From Hahellaceae bacterium (lineage in GTDB: Bacteria > Pseudomonadota > Gammaproteobacteria > Pseudomonadales > Oleiphilaceae): 64,000 nt of DNA. The DNA is taken from NCBI GenBank assembly GCA_016744695.1, contig JADGDV010000018.1, forward strand, positions 1-64,000, given 5' to 3'. Shown here one piece after another: positions 26,616 to 35,682 of this stretch. The notes under the pieces were generated by a model. It did not search any database. It saw only the letters and a list, made by a program, of their open reading frames with translations, and was not told where the DNA came from. The position numbers were made by a program, and so were the translations under genes. Positions within the stretch are counted from its first letter, which is position 1. Each line of letters begins with the position of its first letter.

Positions 26616-26966
26616 ATGACTGATGATATTAAGTTAATAGAAGAGCGTTGCGAAGCATGCAAGGCTGATGCTCCTCAGGTAACAGATGAAGAGCTAAAAA
26701 ACTTTATTAAGCAGATCCCTGATTGGAATGTTGAAATACGTGATGGGGTTATGCAGTTAGAAAAGGTGTTTTTATTTAAAGGATTTATGCCTGCGTTAGC
26801 ATTTACTAATCGAATTGGCGGCTTGTCGGAAAGTATGGCGCATCATCCTGCTTTATTAACCGAGTGGGGCAAAGTGACGGTTACTTGGTGGAGTCACAAA
26901 ATCAAAGGATTGCATCGTAATGACTTCATTATGGCTGCAAAAACAGATTTATTAGAAGAGGGTTAG
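26616..26966 (+). CDS. phhB: pterin-4a-carbinolamine dehydratase
   Basis: 116 residues from ATG 26616. It dehydrates 4a-hydroxytetrahydropterin formed by phenylalanine hydroxylase, so it recycles the pterin cofactor. The active-site histidines are in [12 protein letters not shown], and the family WW...K......D.I.AAK segment is clear ([21 protein letters not shown]). A longer reading frame begins at 26568 but passes through the fumarase terminator, so the later ATG is chosen. No phenylalanine hydroxylase gene lies next to it, unlike the Pseudomonas phhABC cluster; the dehydratase may serve another pterin enzyme. Confidence 0.9.
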   Translation: MTDDIKLIEERCEACKADAPQVTDEELKNFIKQIPDWNVEIRDGVMQLEKVFLFKGFMPALAFTNRIGGLSESMAHHPALLTEWGKVTVTWWSHKIKGLHRNDFIMAAKTDLLEEG

Positions 26967-27011
26967 GTCTGTTGGTTGATTTTTTACTCAAGCTGACAAA
27001 CTAAAAACATA

Positions 27012-27866
27012 ATGGAAAGAACCTATCGTTTAGTTATCTCGTGCCCTGATCGCACGGGAATTGTTGCAAAAGTTAGTAACTTTCTAGCCACCTATAATGG
27101 CTGGATTGTAGAGGCGAGCCATCATGCGGATCAAAAAACCGGGTGGTTTTTTATGCGAAATGAAGTTAAGGCGAGTTCAATGTCTCTTGATTTAGAGTCT
27201 TTTCGTATCGCGTTTGCGCCTATTGCTAAAGAGTATTCAATGAGATGGAGTGTGACTGATTCGGATGTTAAGAAACGAGTCGTGTTAATGGCTTCGAAGG
27301 AGTCTCATTGCTTGGCTGATATTCTCCATCGCTGGCATAGTCATGAATTGGATGCCGATATTGTTGCCGTGATCTCAAATCATGATGACTTGCGTCGAAT
27401 GGTTGAGTGGCATGATATCCCGTACCATCATGTACCCGTAAACAAAGAAAATAAGCCTGAGGCTTTTGCGCAAGTTTCTGAGTTGATTAATCAGTATGAA
27501 ACTGATGTGGTTGTTTTGGCGCGTTATATGCAAATTTTACCCCCCGATTTATGTGCCGACTATGAGGGGCGGGTGATTAATATTCATCATAGTTTCTTGC
27601 CTTCTTTTGCCGGTGCCAAGCCTTATCATAAGGCTTATGATCGTGGCGTTAAGTTAATTGGCGCGACGTGCCACTATGTGACTCAAGACTTGGATGAAGG
27701 GCCCATTATTGATCAGGATGTTATTCGAGTTAGTCATCGGGATTCAACTGAAGATATGGTGCGTTTAGGTAAGGATGTAGAGCGTATGGTGTTGTCTCGC
27801 GGCCTTCGATGTCACCTTGAAGACCGGGTGATTATTTATGAGAATAAGACGGTGATTTTTAACTAA
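27012..27866 (+). CDS. purU: formyltetrahydrofolate deformylase
   Basis: 284 residues. PurU hydrolyses 10-formyl-THF to THF and formate, balancing one-carbon pools and feeding formate to PurT. An N-terminal ACT domain (about 5-80, RLVISCPDRTGIVAKVSNFLA) is followed by the formyltransferase-like catalytic domain. Its conserved block INIHHSFLPSFAGAKPYHKA holds the catalytic His, and GATCHYVTQDLDEGPIIDQ completes the active site. The Shine-Dalgarno is poor, so the start rests on the fit to the family N-terminus. It lies 45 bp after phhB and may be co-transcribed. Confidence 0.95.
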   Translation: MERTYRLVISCPDRTGIVAKVSNFLATYNGWIVEASHHADQKTGWFFMRNEVKASSMSLDLESFRIAFAPIAKEYSMRWSVTDSDVKKRVVLMASKESHCLADILHRWHSHELDADIVAVISNHDDLRRMVEWHDIPYHHVPVNKENKPEAFAQVSELINQYETDVVVLARYMQILPPDLCADYEGRVINIHHSFLPSFAGAKPYHKAYDRGVKLIGATCHYVTQDLDEGPIIDQDVIRVSHRDSTEDMVRLGKDVERMVLSRGLRCHLEDRVIIYENKTVIFN

Positions 27867-27883
27867 AGAGATATCGATCAGCT

Positions 27884-27924
27884 ATAAAAAATAAAACCTG
27901 CTAGTAAGGTCTAGCTAGCAGGTT
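27884..27924 (-). terminator. terminator of the diguanylate cyclase gene
   Basis: A 10-bp perfect stem (AACCTGCTAG / CTAGCAGGTT) with a T-rich tail in the minus direction. It also closes purU on the plus strand, without a T run there. Confidence 0.8.
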
Positions 27925-27930
27925 AATCCC

Positions 27931-29181
27931 TTACTCTGTTGCTGATATCTGGTTTCTCCCTGACTCTTTAGCCTCGTATAATTGTCTATCTGCTTCGTTC
28001 ATAAGATCGTCTAGGTTGTTGTTATGATCTTGAGCGATACCTGCTGAGATGGTAATGCTGACGCTGGTGTTGTCTAGCATGATGATGTTGTCTTCAATGA
28101 GTTCTCGAAAGTTTTCCAATAACGTGCAGGCTTTGTTGATATCTAGGCCTGAGAGTAAAACACAGAACTCTTCCCCGCCCATTCTTGCGTAAACGAATCG
28201 TCCAAAGGCTTGTTTTATTAGTTTTGCTATCTCTATTAAGGCTATGTCGCCTGCGTCATGGCCATAATTGTCATTAATCTTCTTGAAGTGGTCGACATCG
28301 ATGATGGCTAGAGAGGTTGGTGTATTTTTTCTGTGAGCGATGGTAAGGGCCTCTTCTCCTTTTTCATAAAAGTAACGTCGATTAAATAATCCGGTTAAAT
28401 AGTCGTGATAAGCGGCGAATTGAATGGTTTCAAGGTGTTCCATTGCTTCAATGTTGTGGAGGATTCGACAGTGAAATTCTTCATGACTAAAAGGTTTGGA
28501 TAAGAAGTCGTTAGCACCATTCTTAATGAACTTAGCCGATAGGCCTCCACTACCTTGGGTTGATAGCCCAATAATAACAAGTGAGTTTTTATCAACTTCT
28601 CTTCGAATATTTTTTACCAGGTCAAACCCGTTCATATTGGGCATGTTGTAGTCGGTAATAAGCAATTTAATGCTAGGGTCGTTTTGTATTGCGGCTAGGG
28701 CATCTGTTCCGTCTTCTGCTTCAATAACTTGATATAGGTGAGTTTTGAGTAGGTTGGTGATGTATTTTCTTGATGTCGACGAGTCATCAGCAACAAGTAC
28801 CTTTATATGCTGGTTCTTATGTAAGCGGTGAATGAGCTTTAACACCTGCTCGTAAGAAAATCGGCTTTCTTTAACAATGTAATCAACGATGGGCTTTTCA
28901 AGCATCTGGTCACGCTTATGCTCGTCATAGCTTCCCGTTAGTACGATGGTAGGCATTTTTAGTTTAAGAGTGAAATCAACTACTTCTCCGTTAGGGGCAT
29001 CTGGAAGGTTGAGATCAACAATGGCTGCAAGATAAGCGTCTGGCCTATTCTTTTTTAGAAGTATCTTTGCTTCTTTAAAGGAGGTCGCAGTATCGAAACT
29101 AAGGGCAGCATCAAGTTTGGCTATATGCTTGATGATTTTAATGACAATGGGGCTGTCTTCGACGACTAAGAATTTTTTCAT
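27931..29181 (-). CDS. two-receiver response regulator with GGDEF (diguanylate cyclase) output
   Basis: 416 residues: a first receiver domain (about 1-120, phospho-acceptor D56 in VDLNLP), a second receiver (about 126-245, D177 in ITDYNMP) and a GGDEF domain (about 255-413). The active-site loop is GGEEF at 335-339, competent for c-di-GMP synthesis. The inhibitory site RxxD expected a few residues before it is missing (the region reads FGRFVYARMGGEEF), so product inhibition through the I-site is unlikely. The first receiver lacks the usual second acidic residue pattern at its start (VVEDSP is present), so it may still be phosphorylated. No kinase gene is next to it. A PilZ protein at 49509-49784 is a possible c-di-GMP receptor. 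Confidence 0.93.
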   Translation of the reverse strand: MKKFLVVEDSPIVIKIIKHIAKLDAALSFDTATSFKEAKILLKKNRPDAYLAAIVDLNLPDAPNGEVVDFTLKLKMPTIVLTGSYDEHKRDQMLEKPIVDYIVKESRFSYEQVLKLIHRLHKNQHIKVLVADDSSTSRKYITNLLKTHLYQVIEAEDGTDALAAIQNDPSIKLLITDYNMPNMNGFDLVKNIRREVDKNSLVIIGLSTQGSGGLSAKFIKNGANDFLSKPFSHEEFHCRILHNIEAMEHLETIQFAAYHDYLTGLFNRRYFYEKGEEALTIAHRKNTPTSLAIIDVDHFKKINDNYGHDAGDIALIEIAKLIKQAFGRFVYARMGGEEFCVLLSGLDINKACTLLENFRELIEDNIIMLDNTSVSITISAGIAQDHNNNLDDLMNEADRQLYEAKESGRNQISATE

Positions 29182-29574
29182 AATGAATATTGGTGTGCCG
29201 TTGTTTTTAGTTATTTTAAAAAATGAAAATTGTGTTTTTTGAGCGTTGATATTTTCGCTTTATTTAAGCTTAGGTGCATATACTTGATGAGCAAGTAAAA
29301 ACAGCATTTTTAGTGCCCCCTAATGGCATTGAAGTGTGTTATGATTTGGAGGCTTTTAGGTTAAGAATGCATTTCTAGGGGTTTTAGAGGGCATATAAGC
29401 GTTTTTTGCTAAAAATAAAGAATTCTTGAAGCAGAAAAGCCGTTAGAAGAATAGATACAAAAATAAAGAGGGGTTTAATGTGACACTTTATTTATAGGTG
29501 CTCATTTAAAACGTCCAATGACTTCTGAAACGCACATGTAAATCGTGCGTAAAAACTAAAGGAATTTAAGTTTT
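29182..29574 (+). promoter_or_regulatory. gyrA upstream region with extended -10
   Basis: 393 bp without a gene, between the divergent diguanylate cyclase gene and gyrA. TGTTATGAT (29337-29345) fits an extended -10, with no clear -35 at 17 bp. The rest is AT-rich, and I see nothing else that can be supported. A long gyrA leader (about 220 nt) would follow. Confidence 0.35.
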
Positions 29575-32235
29575 ATGGGTGAGCTGGCCAAAGAATTAAT
29601 ACCCGTCAATATTGAAGATGAATTAAAACAGTCATACCTTGATTACGCTATGAGCGTGATTGTAGGGCGTGCCTTACCTGATGTGCGAGACGGCTTAAAG
29701 CCTGTGCACCGTCGTGTATTGTTTGCGATGAGTGTACTGAATAATGACTGGAACAAGCCTTACAAAAAATCGGCACGTGTAGTTGGTGATGTTATTGGTA
29801 AGTATCACCCGCATGGTGATTCGGCTGTATACGATACGATTGTACGAATGGCTCAGCCCTTTTCTCTTCGTTACACCTTGGTAGATGGTCAGGGTAACTT
29901 TGGTTCTGTTGATGGCGATAGCGCTGCCGCGATGCGATATACCGAAATTCGCATGAAGAAGCTGTCTCATTCTTTATTGGCAGACCTTGACAAAGAAACC
30001 GTAGATTTTGTTCCTAACTACGATGGAACAGAGCAAATTCCCGAAGTAATGCCTACTCGCATACCTAACTTGCTGGTTAACGGTTCGTCCGGTATAGCGG
30101 TCGGTATGGCGACCAATATTCCTCCTCATAATCTACATGAGGTGATAGACGCTTGTTTAGCGACCATGGATAACTCAGATTTGAGTATCGATGAATTAAT
30201 GGAATACATTCCTGGTCCTGATTTTCCCACAGCCGCCATTATTAATGGTCGTGCGGGTATTATCGAAGCTTATCGTACAGGGCGTGGCCGTATCTATCTT
30301 CGTGCCCGTCATGAGGTTGAAACTGATGCCAGAGGTAAAGATACCTTAGTTGTTACTGAGATCCCTTATCAGGTGAACAAGGCTCGTTTAATTGAGAAAA
30401 TTGCTGAGCTGGTAAAAGATAAGAAGATTGAAGGTATTACTGCGCTTAGAGATGAATCTAGTAAAGAAGGTATGCGTATTGTTATTGAGCTTCGTCGTGG
30501 TGAAATGCCCGAAGTGATAATGAACAACTTATATGCCCAGACACAAATGGAAAACGTGTTCGGTATTAATATGGTTGCTCTCATTGATGGCGAACCGAAA
30601 ACCTTGAATCTTAAGCAAGTTATTGATGCCTTCATTAAACATCGACGAGAAGTGGTTACGCGTCGTACTGTCTTTGAATTACGTAAGGCAAGAGAACGTG
30701 GTCATATTCTGGAAGGTCTTGCAGTAGCATTGTCTAATATAGACCCTGTTATTGAAATGATTAAAGCCTCTCCGAGCGCGGCTATTGCTAAAGAGCGTTT
30801 ACTTGATTCTGCTTGGGAGCCGGGTAACGTTATTCAAATGCTTGAGCGTGCGGGTGAAGATGCATGTAGACCTGACGAGCTAGAAGAGCAGTATGGTTTG
30901 CGTGAAGGTAAATATTACCTTTCTCCTGTTCAGGCTCAAGAAATTCTGAATATGCGTTTGCACAGACTGACCGGTCTGGAAACAGAGAAGTTGTTAGCTG
31001 AATATCGTGAAATTCTTGAAAAAATAGCTGAATTTCTATCTATTTTGAGTAATCCAGAAAAGCTAATGTCGGTTATTCGTGAAGAGCTGGTAGCTGTTAA
31101 AGAAGAGTTTGGTGATGAACGTCGTTCTGAAATTACAGCGTCTAAACGTGACTTAACGGTTGCCGACCTTATTAATGAAGAAGATTTAGTTGTTACCATT
31201 TCTCATGGTGGTTATGCCAAGACTCAGCCTGTTGAAGATTATCAAGCGCAGCGCCGTGGTGGTAGAGGTAAGTCAGCGACTTCAATGAAGGATGAAGACT
31301 TTATTGAAAAACTTCTCGTGGCTAACTCACACGATACGATTTTATGCTTTACCAACAAAGGTAAGGTTTATTGGTTGAGGGTGTTTGAAATTCCTCAGGC
31401 AAGTCGTACTGCGCGTGGTCGCCCAATGGTAAATATTCTACCGCTTGATGAAGGTGAGCGGGTAACAACATTCTTACCTGTGAATGAATATACTGAAGAC
31501 CATTTTGTATTTATGGCAACAGCCGCTGGCACGGTTAAGAAAACACCGCTTGTGAACTTTGCTCGTCCTCGTTCTACGGGTCTGATTGCATTAGCCCTTG
31601 ATGAAGGTGATACATTAATTGGTGCTGAAATTACCGATGGCACGAAAGATGTAATGCTAATGAGTAGTGCAGGTAAAGCTATTCGATTTAAGGAAGGTGA
31701 TGTGCGAGCCATGGGGCGTACGGCTCGAGGTGTTCGTGGTATCAAGGTACCTGAAGGTCATACGGTTGTATCTCTAATTATTCCTCAAGAAGAAAGTATG
31801 GTACTGGTTGCCAGTGAGAATGGTTACGGTAAGCGTACACGTATTGAAGAGTTCCCAATTTATGGGCGTGGTGGTCAGGGTGTTATTGCAATGCAGTGCT
31901 CTGAGCGTAACGGTAGTCTCGTTTCAGCGGTTCAGGTCTTTGATGGCGATGAAATGATGCTGATTACTGATAAAGGCACACTCGTTAGAAGCAGAACAGA
32001 AGAAGTATCTGTAGTTAGCCGAAATACTCAGGGTGTTCGACTTATTAAGTTGTCTCAGGAGAATGAGCACTTGGTAGGGGTTGAGCGTGTTGATGAGCCT
32101 GAAGCTGAAGAGCCTATTGAAGGTGAGTTGGTTGAAGGTGAAGTGATTGACGGCGAAGTGGTTGATGCTGAAGGTTCAGAAGCGCCTGTTCAGGGTGATG
32201 ATTCTGCTGATGAAGCGGGTGCGACTGAAGAATAG
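29575..32235 (+). CDS. gyrA: DNA gyrase subunit A
   Basis: 886 residues. With GyrB it makes the A2B2 enzyme that introduces negative supercoils. The catalytic tyrosine is Y122 ([10 protein letters not shown]). The quinolone region [12 protein letters not shown] has the wild-type S83 and D87, so there is no sign of target resistance. The DNA-wrapping C-terminal domain (about 530-840) has beta-pinwheel blades, including the GyrA box QRRGGRGKS (about 559-567). The last ~45 residues form an acidic tail with repeated EGE-type units ([19 protein letters not shown]), longer than in many species. The gene stands first on the strand before serC, with a 157-bp gap. Confidence 0.97.
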   Translation: MGELAKELIPVNIEDELKQSYLDYAMSVIVGRALPDVRDGLKPVHRRVLFAMSVLNNDWNKPYKKSARVVGDVIGKYHPHGDSAVYDTIVRMAQPFSLRYTLVDGQGNFGSVDGDSAAAMRYTEIRMKKLSHSLLADLDKETVDFVPNYDGTEQIPEVMPTRIPNLLVNGSSGIAVGMATNIPPHNLHEVIDACLATMDNSDLSIDELMEYIPGPDFPTAAIINGRAGIIEAYRTGRGRIYLRARHEVETDARGKDTLVVTEIPYQVNKARLIEKIAELVKDKKIEGITALRDESSKEGMRIVIELRRGEMPEVIMNNLYAQTQMENVFGINMVALIDGEPKTLNLKQVIDAFIKHRREVVTRRTVFELRKARERGHILEGLAVALSNIDPVIEMIKASPSAAIAKERLLDSAWEPGNVIQMLERAGEDACRPDELEEQYGLREGKYYLSPVQAQEILNMRLHRLTGLETEKLLAEYREILEKIAEFLSILSNPEKLMSVIREELVAVKEEFGDERRSEITASKRDLTVADLINEEDLVVTISHGGYAKTQPVEDYQAQRRGGRGKSATSMKDEDFIEKLLVANSHDTILCFTNKGKVYWLRVFEIPQASRTARGRPMVNILPLDEGERVTTFLPVNEYTEDHFVFMATAAGTVKKTPLVNFARPRSTGLIALALDEGDTLIGAEITDGTKDVMLMSSAGKAIRFKEGDVRAMGRTARGVRGIKVPEGHTVVSLIIPQEESMVLVASENGYGKRTRIEEFPIYGRGGQGVIAMQCSERNGSLVSAVQVFDGDEMMLITDKGTLVRSRTEEVSVVSRNTQGVRLIKLSQENEHLVGVERVDEPEAEEPIEGELVEGEVIDGEVVDAEGSEAPVQGDDSADEAGATEE

Positions 32236-32392
32236 TTTCTTGTGTCGATCCTTGATTCCGCTTCGCTGCATCACGGCTACGGTGTGAATTATTAATAATG
32301 GCCTTAGATGTTGTAATTTTTAATGAAATTATAGCTCTGAGGCTTTGTTTTTTGCGTATTTCTGTTTCTTTAAGAGTAAGAGGTGATTGTAG

Positions 32393-33472
32393 ATGACTAG
32401 GGCGTTTAATTTCTGTGCCGGACCGGCATCTTTACCAACGGATGTGTTGAAACAAGCTCAAGAGCAGCTACTTGACTGGAACGGTCATGGCTTGTCTATC
32501 ATGGAAATGAGTCATCGAAGTAAAGAATTTGTTTCCGTTGCGACTGAAGCCGAGCAAGATTTTAGAGATCTGCTGTCAATTAGTGATGATTACGCTGTCT
32601 TGTTTTTACAAGGAGGCGCTACGGCTCAATTCGCGGCTATACCACTGAATTTATCTGCTCAGGGTGAGCGGGTCGATTATGTTAATACGGGTATCTGGTC
32701 AAAAAAAGCCATTGCAGAAGCCAAGCGATATGCGGATGTTAATGTAATCGCCAGCGCAGAAGGTAATAACTTTTCTCAAGTACCTGCTCAGGCTGAGTTG
32801 GCCAGCTCAAGTAACGCGGCTTATTTGCATTACACACCTAATGAAACCATTGGTGGTTTAGAGTTTGATTATGTACCTGAAGCAAGTGCGCCTTTAGTGG
32901 CGGACCTGTCTTCGTCTATTCTTTCTCGTCCATTAGATGTCAGTAAATTTGGGCTTATTTATGCCGGTGCGCAAAAGAATATTGGCCCTGCTGGCTTAAC
33001 CATGGTTATTGTTAGAAAGGATCTTCTAGGAAAGAGCCGAGAAGATATTCCTACTTGTATGAACTATAAGGTGGCTGCAGATAATGGGTCTATGTATAAC
33101 ACGCCACCTACGATGGCTTGGTATTTGTCTGGCTTGGTCTTTAAGTGGATTAAAGCTCAAGGTGGGCTGGGTGCAATGGAGGCGCTTAACCGTCGTAAGT
33201 CAGAAAAGCTATATGCAGCGATTGATGGCAGTGATTTTTATAATAATCCCATCGCCTTAAATAGTCGCTCTTGGATGAATGTGCCTTTTACCTTGGGTGA
33301 TGATGCGCTTAATCCTAAATTCTTATCTCAGGGAGAAGAGCGAGGACTGTTGAACCTTGCAGGGCATCGTTCGGTAGGTGGTATGCGTGCCAGTATTTAT
33401 AATGCGGTACCAGAGGCAGCAGTTGATGCGCTGGTAGATTTCATGGGTGAATTTGAAAGAGATAATGGTTAG
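32393..33472 (+). CDS. serC: phosphoserine aminotransferase
   Basis: 359 residues, first gene of a long operon. SerC makes 3-phosphoserine for serine and also serves pyridoxal phosphate synthesis. The PLP lysine is K195 (IYAGAQKNIGPAG), and FNFCAGPASLP, SIMEMSHRSKEF and FLQGGATAQF are typical. It precedes pheA by 2 bp. Pairing serC with pheA, hisC, tyrA-aroA, cmk and rpsA is the classical Pseudomonas aromatic operon. A short stretch (32236-32392) lies upstream with no obvious promoter by eye. Confidence 0.97.
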   Translation: MTRAFNFCAGPASLPTDVLKQAQEQLLDWNGHGLSIMEMSHRSKEFVSVATEAEQDFRDLLSISDDYAVLFLQGGATAQFAAIPLNLSAQGERVDYVNTGIWSKKAIAEAKRYADVNVIASAEGNNFSQVPAQAELASSSNAAYLHYTPNETIGGLEFDYVPEASAPLVADLSSSILSRPLDVSKFGLIYAGAQKNIGPAGLTMVIVRKDLLGKSREDIPTCMNYKVAADNGSMYNTPPTMAWYLSGLVFKWIKAQGGLGAMEALNRRKSEKLYAAIDGSDFYNNPIALNSRSWMNVPFTLGDDALNPKFLSQGEERGLLNLAGHRSVGGMRASIYNAVPEAAVDALVDFMGEFERDNG

Positions 33473-33474
33473 TC

Positions 33475-34572
33475 ATGAGTGATGAAGCTAAAGCCCTTGG
33501 TGAGTTAAGAGACCAAATAGACAGTATTGATCAGCAGATTCAAGGCTTGATTAATCAGCGCGCACAGTGCGCTAAAAATGTTGCAGACGTGAAACTTAAA
33601 GCTAAAAAATGTGATGATGCCGTTTTTTACCGTCCAGAGCGAGAAGCTCAGGTTTTACGCCGTGTAATGGACCGAAATAAAGGGCCGTTAGGTAATGAAG
33701 AGATGGCTCGCCTGTTCAGGGAGATTATGTCTTCTTGTTTGGCGCTTGAAAAACCGATGCATATTGCTTTTCTAGGGCCGCAGGGTACATTTACTCAAGC
33801 AGCTGCTTTAAAGCATTTTGGTCACTCTGTAATAAGTGTACCTCAGGCCGCTATTGATGAAGTGTTTCGCGACGTTGAGGCGGGCGAGTCTCACTATGGG
33901 GTTGTGCCGGTTGAGAACTCCACGGAAGGCATGATTAACCATACCTTAGATATGTTCGTCTCTTCGCCTTTGAGGGTTTGTGGCGAGGTTAAGCTTAGAA
34001 TACATCATCACTTGTTGGCCGGCGTTGATACCGATCTCGATAAAATAGAAAAAATATATTCTCATCAGCAGTCACTGGCTCAATGCAGGAGTTGGCTAGA
34101 CTCTCATTGGCGTAAGGTGGAGAGAGTGGCTGTTAGTAGTAATGCTGAAGCGGCAAGAAGAGTTAAAGCTGAACCTAACTCAGCGGCTATTGCGGGTGAT
34201 ATGGCTGAAGAGCTTTACGGTCTGGTTAAAATTGCAAAAAATATAGAAGACCAGCCTGATAATACAACGCGCTTCCTTATAATCGGAAGAGAAGATGTTC
34301 CGCCTAGTGGTAACGACAAAACATCAATATTGGTTTCGATGAAAAACTGCCCAGGTGCGCTTTATCAATTACTGGAGCCTTTTCATAAGCATGGCATTAG
34401 CTTAACGCGTATTGAGACCCGTCCCTCTACAACGGGAACGTGGGCTTATGTTTTCTATATTGACTTTGAAGGACATTACACGGATGAAAATGTTCAGAAA
34501 GTGATTGAAGAAATCTCTAAAGATGCGGTTGAAATTAAGCACTTAGGTTCTTATCCGGTAGGTGTTTTATAA
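33475..34572 (+). CDS. pheA: bifunctional chorismate mutase/prephenate dehydratase
   Basis: 365 residues. The N-terminal chorismate mutase (about 5-92; LRDQIDSIDQQIQGLINQRAQCA, then FYRPEREAQVLRRV) is followed by prephenate dehydratase (about 95-275; FLGPQGTFTQAAALKHFG, VPVENSTEGMINHTLD, DNTTRFLIIG) and a C-terminal ACT domain (about 285-360; LTRIETRPSTTGTWAYVFYID) for phenylalanine feedback. It converts chorismate to phenylpyruvate in two steps. Its stop and the hisC ATG overlap by one base, so translation is coupled. Confidence 0.97.
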   Translation: MSDEAKALGELRDQIDSIDQQIQGLINQRAQCAKNVADVKLKAKKCDDAVFYRPEREAQVLRRVMDRNKGPLGNEEMARLFREIMSSCLALEKPMHIAFLGPQGTFTQAAALKHFGHSVISVPQAAIDEVFRDVEAGESHYGVVPVENSTEGMINHTLDMFVSSPLRVCGEVKLRIHHHLLAGVDTDLDKIEKIYSHQQSLAQCRSWLDSHWRKVERVAVSSNAEAARRVKAEPNSAAIAGDMAEELYGLVKIAKNIEDQPDNTTRFLIIGREDVPPSGNDKTSILVSMKNCPGALYQLLEPFHKHGISLTRIETRPSTTGTWAYVFYIDFEGHYTDENVQKVIEEISKDAVEIKHLGSYPVGVL

Positions 34573-35681
34573 TGACGTGTGATTTTTTCTCGGTAGCGAC
34601 CAAAGGCGTGCAGGGTTTGCATCCTTATCAGCCCGGAAAACCTGTAGATGAGTTAGAGCGCGAATTGGGCATAACGGATATTGTTAAGCTAGCCAGTAAT
34701 GAGAACCCTTTAGGGCCAAGCCCTAAAGCGCTAAAGGCGATTGAAAATGCCTTTCAGGATTTATGTCGTTACCCTGATGGAAATGGTTTTCGACTTAAAA
34801 GCGCCTTAGCTGAACGTTATCAACTAGAAGTAAATCAGGTCACATTAGGGAATGGTTCTAATGATTTACTTGAAATTATTGCTAGGGTATTTGCTGATAC
34901 AGCGTCTGAAATAATCTTTTCACAATATGCCTTCGCTGTTTACCCTATTGTTACACAGGCAATAGGCGCTAAAGCGATTGAGGTACCTGCGGTTGATTGG
35001 GGTCATAACCTTGATGCCATGGCAAAATCGATAACAGATAAGACCAAACTTATCTTTATTGCTAACCCAAATAATCCAACAGGCACTTATGTAAAAACAG
35101 ATGCCCTAACGCGTTTTCTAGCCAAAGTTCCAGAGAATGTTATTGTTGTTTTAGATGAGGCCTACGGTGAGTATATTGACGAAAAATGTGTTGATTTTCC
35201 TGATGGTATTGCGCTTCTAAACAAATATCCCAACCTTATTATTACGCGAACCTTCTCAAAGGCTTGGGGCTTGGCTTCTTTGAGAGTCGGTTATGCTCTT
35301 TCAAATTCTGTTATTGCGGATTTATTGAATAGAGTCAGGCAGCCTTTCAATGTCGATACGTTTGCATTAGACGCTGCGACAGCTGTTTTGAGTGATACTG
35401 ATTACCTTGATCGTTCACGTAAAACAAATAATGAAGGCATGCAGCAGTTAATAGAAGGTTTTGACCAGCTGGGCTTAAACTATATTCCATCTGTGGGTAA
35501 TTTTATTACATTTGATACGGGTCAAGATGGCATTGCTACCTTTCAAGCCTTGTTGCAAAAAGGGGTGATTGTGCGTCCTGTTGCAAATTACGGTATGCCT
35601 CAGCACTTAAGGGTATCTATTGGCTTACCACAAGAAAATAATCGTTTTCTAGAGGCGTTGAAAGACGTGTTAGGTAGCTAA
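34572..35681 (+). CDS. hisC: histidinol-phosphate/aromatic aminotransferase
   Basis: 369 residues, PLP fold type I. The Schiff-base lysine is K230 in RTFSKAWGLA; IVKLASNENPLGPSP and LGNGSNDLLEIIARVF are family blocks. In this operon position the enzyme is expected to transaminate phenylpyruvate and 4-hydroxyphenylpyruvate as well as imidazole acetol phosphate (the HisC2-type role). The narrower histidine-only role cannot be excluded. It overlaps pheA by 1 bp and is followed by tyrA-aroA after 1 bp. Confidence 0.93.
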   Translation: MTCDFFSVATKGVQGLHPYQPGKPVDELERELGITDIVKLASNENPLGPSPKALKAIENAFQDLCRYPDGNGFRLKSALAERYQLEVNQVTLGNGSNDLLEIIARVFADTASEIIFSQYAFAVYPIVTQAIGAKAIEVPAVDWGHNLDAMAKSITDKTKLIFIANPNNPTGTYVKTDALTRFLAKVPENVIVVLDEAYGEYIDEKCVDFPDGIALLNKYPNLIITRTFSKAWGLASLRVGYALSNSVIADLLNRVRQPFNVDTFALDAATAVLSDTDYLDRSRKTNNEGMQQLIEGFDQLGLNYIPSVGNFITFDTGQDGIATFQALLQKGVIVRPVANYGMPQHLRVSIGLPQENNRFLEALKDVLGS

Positions 35682-35682
35682 T

